Source of the DNA: Phallusia mammillata
Lineage: Eukaryota > Chordata > Ascidiacea > Phlebobranchia > Ascidiidae
Direction of reading: 5' to 3'
Assembly: GCA_003260075.1 (NCBI GenBank)
Contig: QLIY01000036.1
Location: 276,633 to 340,632, forward strand
Length of the DNA: 64,000 nucleotides
This document shows positions 61,529 to 64,000 of the stretch, one piece after another (the first letter of the stretch is position 1; each line of letters begins with the position of its first letter). Under the pieces are notes generated by a model. That model had not been told where the DNA came from and ran no database searches. It saw nothing but the letters and a program-made list of their open reading frames with translations. A program made the translations under genes and the position numbers.

Positions 61529-63882
61529 ACAGCGATAATAAAGTTCTCCTTATCGCCTCTGTCACCTCTCCTTCCACCCAATATTTGGTCCGCACCGCAC
61601 CCAATCACGAAGCTTAAAGTGGATGAATCGCAGTTGTACGGATAATCCAACAACTGAGGAAGAAGTACGGAAATTGACATTAAAAGGAAACAAGCAAAAA
61701 GCCTCGTATAATGTTTTTGTAATTTTTTTTGTCGCATTTGGGCAAATTTTGCCGAAAGAGTTTAGTGCTTTAGAAAGAATTTAACAACTATAAAATGCAG
61801 TACTTAATAAAGATTTTTTGGTGGGTTATTGTTAATTTTACAGTAACTACTCATACTTTTAGTGAAATGTTTAATATATTGTATTAAGAAATGCAATATT
61901 CCTTGACGATAATCAATTTAACTTGGAAATATGATGAGAATAACAAGCAGTGATTTGAATCTAATTTAAAGATGTTGGAAAAAATAACATGCGTCAAGCA
62001 TGTGGTTCCCAAAATTTTTGACAAATTCACCCCTTAACAATTCAAAACATTTACATTAATTCCTAATATACTGCAAAGTAGATGCCAAACCATACAAAGA
62101 TCACATAAAATTGGGTCTTTAATCAACTTCATAGGTCATATTACCAGAGCTTAAGTGTCTTTTTACAAACCACATGTAAAAATTCTAGTTAATTCCTCCC
62201 CTCAAGTTTAAACATTTCTTCCCGGTTGGGAACCACTGCATTGTAATCTTTAATTTCAGTACAATCCAAATCACACAGGAGAAAATGTCAGTTTTCTGAT
62301 AAAGAGCAGGAAGCATTGCACTATTACAGGTACAGATCAGTCCGGTTAAACGCAACTCCAAATTGCCAAACGTTTTGTCGATTAACTAGATAGCTGGATT
62401 CGTTTGTTCTACATTTTCAATAGACTTAACAAGTGGTTCCCAAGGGAGGAATTTTAAAACTTGAGTGGAGGAATTTAGTTTAATTTTGCATGTGGTTTGA
62501 AAAGACACTTTAGCTCTGGGAATATAACCTGTGAAGTTGATAAACGACCCAATTTCAAACGACCTTTTCTATGATTTAGCATCTACTATGCAGTATATTA
62601 GGGAGGAATGAAAATGTTTTTAAGGAAGAAATTCGTCGAAAAAGGTTAGGAACAGCTGAACAAAACTATCTTTCGGTCGTACTTGCAGCTGACGCAGCCC
62701 AGGGTCGTCCAGGTAGTAGACTGTATCGTTCTTACAATCACCAATCAAGTCACTTGAAGCAAGTTTCAAACCGACTCGCGTGTTCGATGACGTCACAGGG
62801 GGGGGGGAAGGAAGAAGTACGGAAATTGACATTAAAAGAAAACAAGCAAAAGCCTCGTATATAAAATTTTTATCTTTATTTTTTATATGGGTAAATTCCA
62901 CCAAAAGAGTTTAAAGGTTTGGACAGAATCTAACAACTATAAAATGCAGTACTTTATTAAGACTTGTTGTATTTTTGTGGGTTATTGTTAATTTTATTCA
63001 TGCTTTTAGTGAAAGCTTACTGTACTGAGAAATGGAACATTCCTTGACGATATTCAGTTTAACTTGGAATATGATAAGAATAACAAGTATTGCATCAACA
63101 AGCCGCGGGCCACTGACATTTCTAATATACTGGAAGGTAGATGCTAAACCAAACAAAGATCATTAAAAATTTGGTATTATATTAACTTCTCAGGTCATAT
63201 TCCCAGACCTAAAGTGCCCATTTATAAACCACATGTAAAATTACAGTAAATTCCTCCCGTCAAGTTTAAAAATTGCTCCCCGGTTTGGAACCACTGCTAT
63301 ACGCATGTAATCCTTAATTTAAGTACAATCCAATTCACACAGGAGAAAATGTCAGTTTTCTGACAAAGAGCAGGAAGCACTGCACTATTACAGGTACAGA
63401 CCAGTCCGGTTAAACGCCACTCCAAATCGCCAAACGTTTTGTCCCGATTAACCAACTGGTTTCGTTTGTCTTAGATTTATAATAGACTAAACAAGTGGTT
63501 CCCAAGGAAGGAATTATAAAACTTGAGTGGAGGATTTTAGTTTAATTTTGCATGTGGTTTGAAAATAGACACTTTAGCTCTGGGAATATCACCTGTGAAG
63601 TTGATAAACGACCCAATTTCAAACGACCTTTTCTATGATTTAGCATCTACTATGCAGTATATTAGGGAGAAATGAAAATGTTTTTAAGGAAGAAATTCGT
63701 CGAAAAAGGTTAGGAACCAGTGAACAAAACTATCTTTCGGTCGTACTTGCAGCTGACGCAGCCCAGGGTCGTCCAAGTAGTAGACTGTATCGTTCTTACA
63801 ATCACCAATTAAATCACTTGAAGCAAGTTTCAAACCGACTCGCGTGTTCGATGACGTCACAGATTTCCACTCATTGATAAAA
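59426..63882 (-). CDS. 3' end of an unrecognised multi-exon gene
   Basis: Minus-strand exons, 5' to 3': 63747-63882, 61442-61653 (interrupted by the G-run 61459-61527), 60732-60851 and the terminal 59426-59559 ending in TAA. Borders are GT-AG and phases match where they can be tested (63747 to 61653 in phase 0, 60732 to 59559 in phase 1). Recognisable pieces are TRVGLKLASSDLIGDCKNDT, then CGADQILGGRRGD, then PDIFALVIQTLLGED and LITSLNEAEVTPGKWAEQ, then FLGSIWEPYEDILGRFREQV. The mix of hydrophobic and charged residues, with strong pyrimidine tracts before exons, supports a real gene. I do not recognise the family. The 5' part lies beyond the window. Exon 63747 also reads on to a stop (FFDEFLP) if unspliced, so it could instead be a last exon of a separate gene. 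Confidence 0.55.
60160..60360. repeat. Duplicated block around a G-run
   Basis: Sequence 60160-60257 (CTTGATTTTTTCACCCGG onward) is repeated at 60270-60360 with a 10-base difference. G at 60258-60269. It lies in an intron of the 3' gene. Confidence 0.85.
60355..60590. repeat. GC-rich dispersed repeat, first copy
   Basis: Contains CCGACCCGAACCCGAA, TTTTTAAGAAG, GGCCGGAAAGTT and a tail GACAACAAAGACAATAGGCAA. It is shared in the same order with 61185-61350 at roughly 75-80 percent by eye. A transposon-derived repeat is likely; class not determined. Confidence 0.65.
61185..61350. repeat. GC-rich dispersed repeat, second copy
   Basis: Diverged partner of 60355-60590, in the same orientation: AACCCGAAATCCGGCCCGAA, TTTTTAAGAAGCCCG, ATATACATTGAA and AACACAATAGACAATTGG. 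Confidence 0.65.
61459..61527. other. 69-base G homopolymer inside an exon
   Basis: On the minus strand the open frame ends KENFIIAV before the run and resumes as WLVPNT with a consensus GTAAGT donor after it, so the run lies within one exon. A 23-residue polyproline tract would result if it were real. Given the other runs, filler of unknown true length is more likely. Confidence 0.75.
61657..63861. repeat. 1.1-kb duplication around a G-run
   Basis: Sequence 61657-62797 is repeated as 62808-63861, with G at 62798-62807. The left copy stops inside the exon homologous to 63747-63882 at GACGTCACAG. The right copy carries the exon through to its acceptor. Divergence is several percent with indels (for example TATTAAG near 61860 and ATTAATT absent near 63000). 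Two alleles placed in series fit best. Confidence 0.85.
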
Positions 63883-64000
63883 CTGAAATGAAAAAACGCT
63901 GACGTTGTACAAAAAGCACAAATACAATCCCCAATGTTCAATATTGGTTTCTATCATACAAGACTAAACGTTACCCGAACGAACGTACGTACCAATAATG

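Overview
The window looks like animal nuclear DNA from a compact, AT-rich invertebrate genome, most likely a tunicate (inference). Genes are split by short introns with GT-AG borders, intergenic spacers are short, there is a non-autonomous hAT-like element, and there are many near-identical sequence pairs as expected from a very heterozygous genome. No bacterial operons, rRNA or CRISPR arrays were seen.

Layout. (1) 1-1,190: three satellite-like tandem repeats. (2) 1,190-22,060: a long array of duplicated, diverging, minus-strand exon-like modules (60-130 bp, good splice borders), separated by introns that carry a recurring box with CACGTGACATGCAAA. Some modules are open and others have stops, so this is either a large repeated-exon gene or a decaying gene family; I do not recognise the protein. 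(3) 22,999-29,590 (+): a complete nine-exon gene for a secreted or ER-lumen protein with two 2-oxoglutarate/Fe(II) oxygenase-like domains. The first has lost its metal and co-substrate residues; the second keeps H-x-D, H and R. A 458-bp hAT-like MITE with a perfect 8-bp target duplication lies in its first intron. (4) 32,306-45,978 (-): a MARCKS/BASP1-like acidic membrane-binding protein locus. It has a myristoylation-type first exon, a large Glu/Pro/Ala-rich exon with a basic effector-like peptide, and a downstream run of acidic exons that may be an alternative 3' end of the same gene. (5) 46,000-59,400: mostly repeats, duplicated blocks and sequence in which I see no gene. (6) 59,426-63,882 (-): the 3' end of an unrecognised multi-exon gene whose 5' part lies beyond the window.

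The dominant non-biological signal is 39 runs of G (8-12 nt mostly; four of 28, 72, 94 and 69 nt), always G on this strand. Most are flanked by two nearly identical copies of the same sequence, so they look like artificial joins between overlapping allelic contigs. One of these joins breaks the reading frame of the oxygenase gene, and one sits inside an exon of the 3' gene. Copy-number and tandem-repeat claims in 4-22 kb and 49-64 kb must be read with this in mind.

The three recognisable protein loci are not obviously functionally linked. The most interesting biology is the oxygenase with its built-in pseudoenzyme domain, the MARCKS-like gene with alternative acidic 3' parts, and the repeated-exon array.
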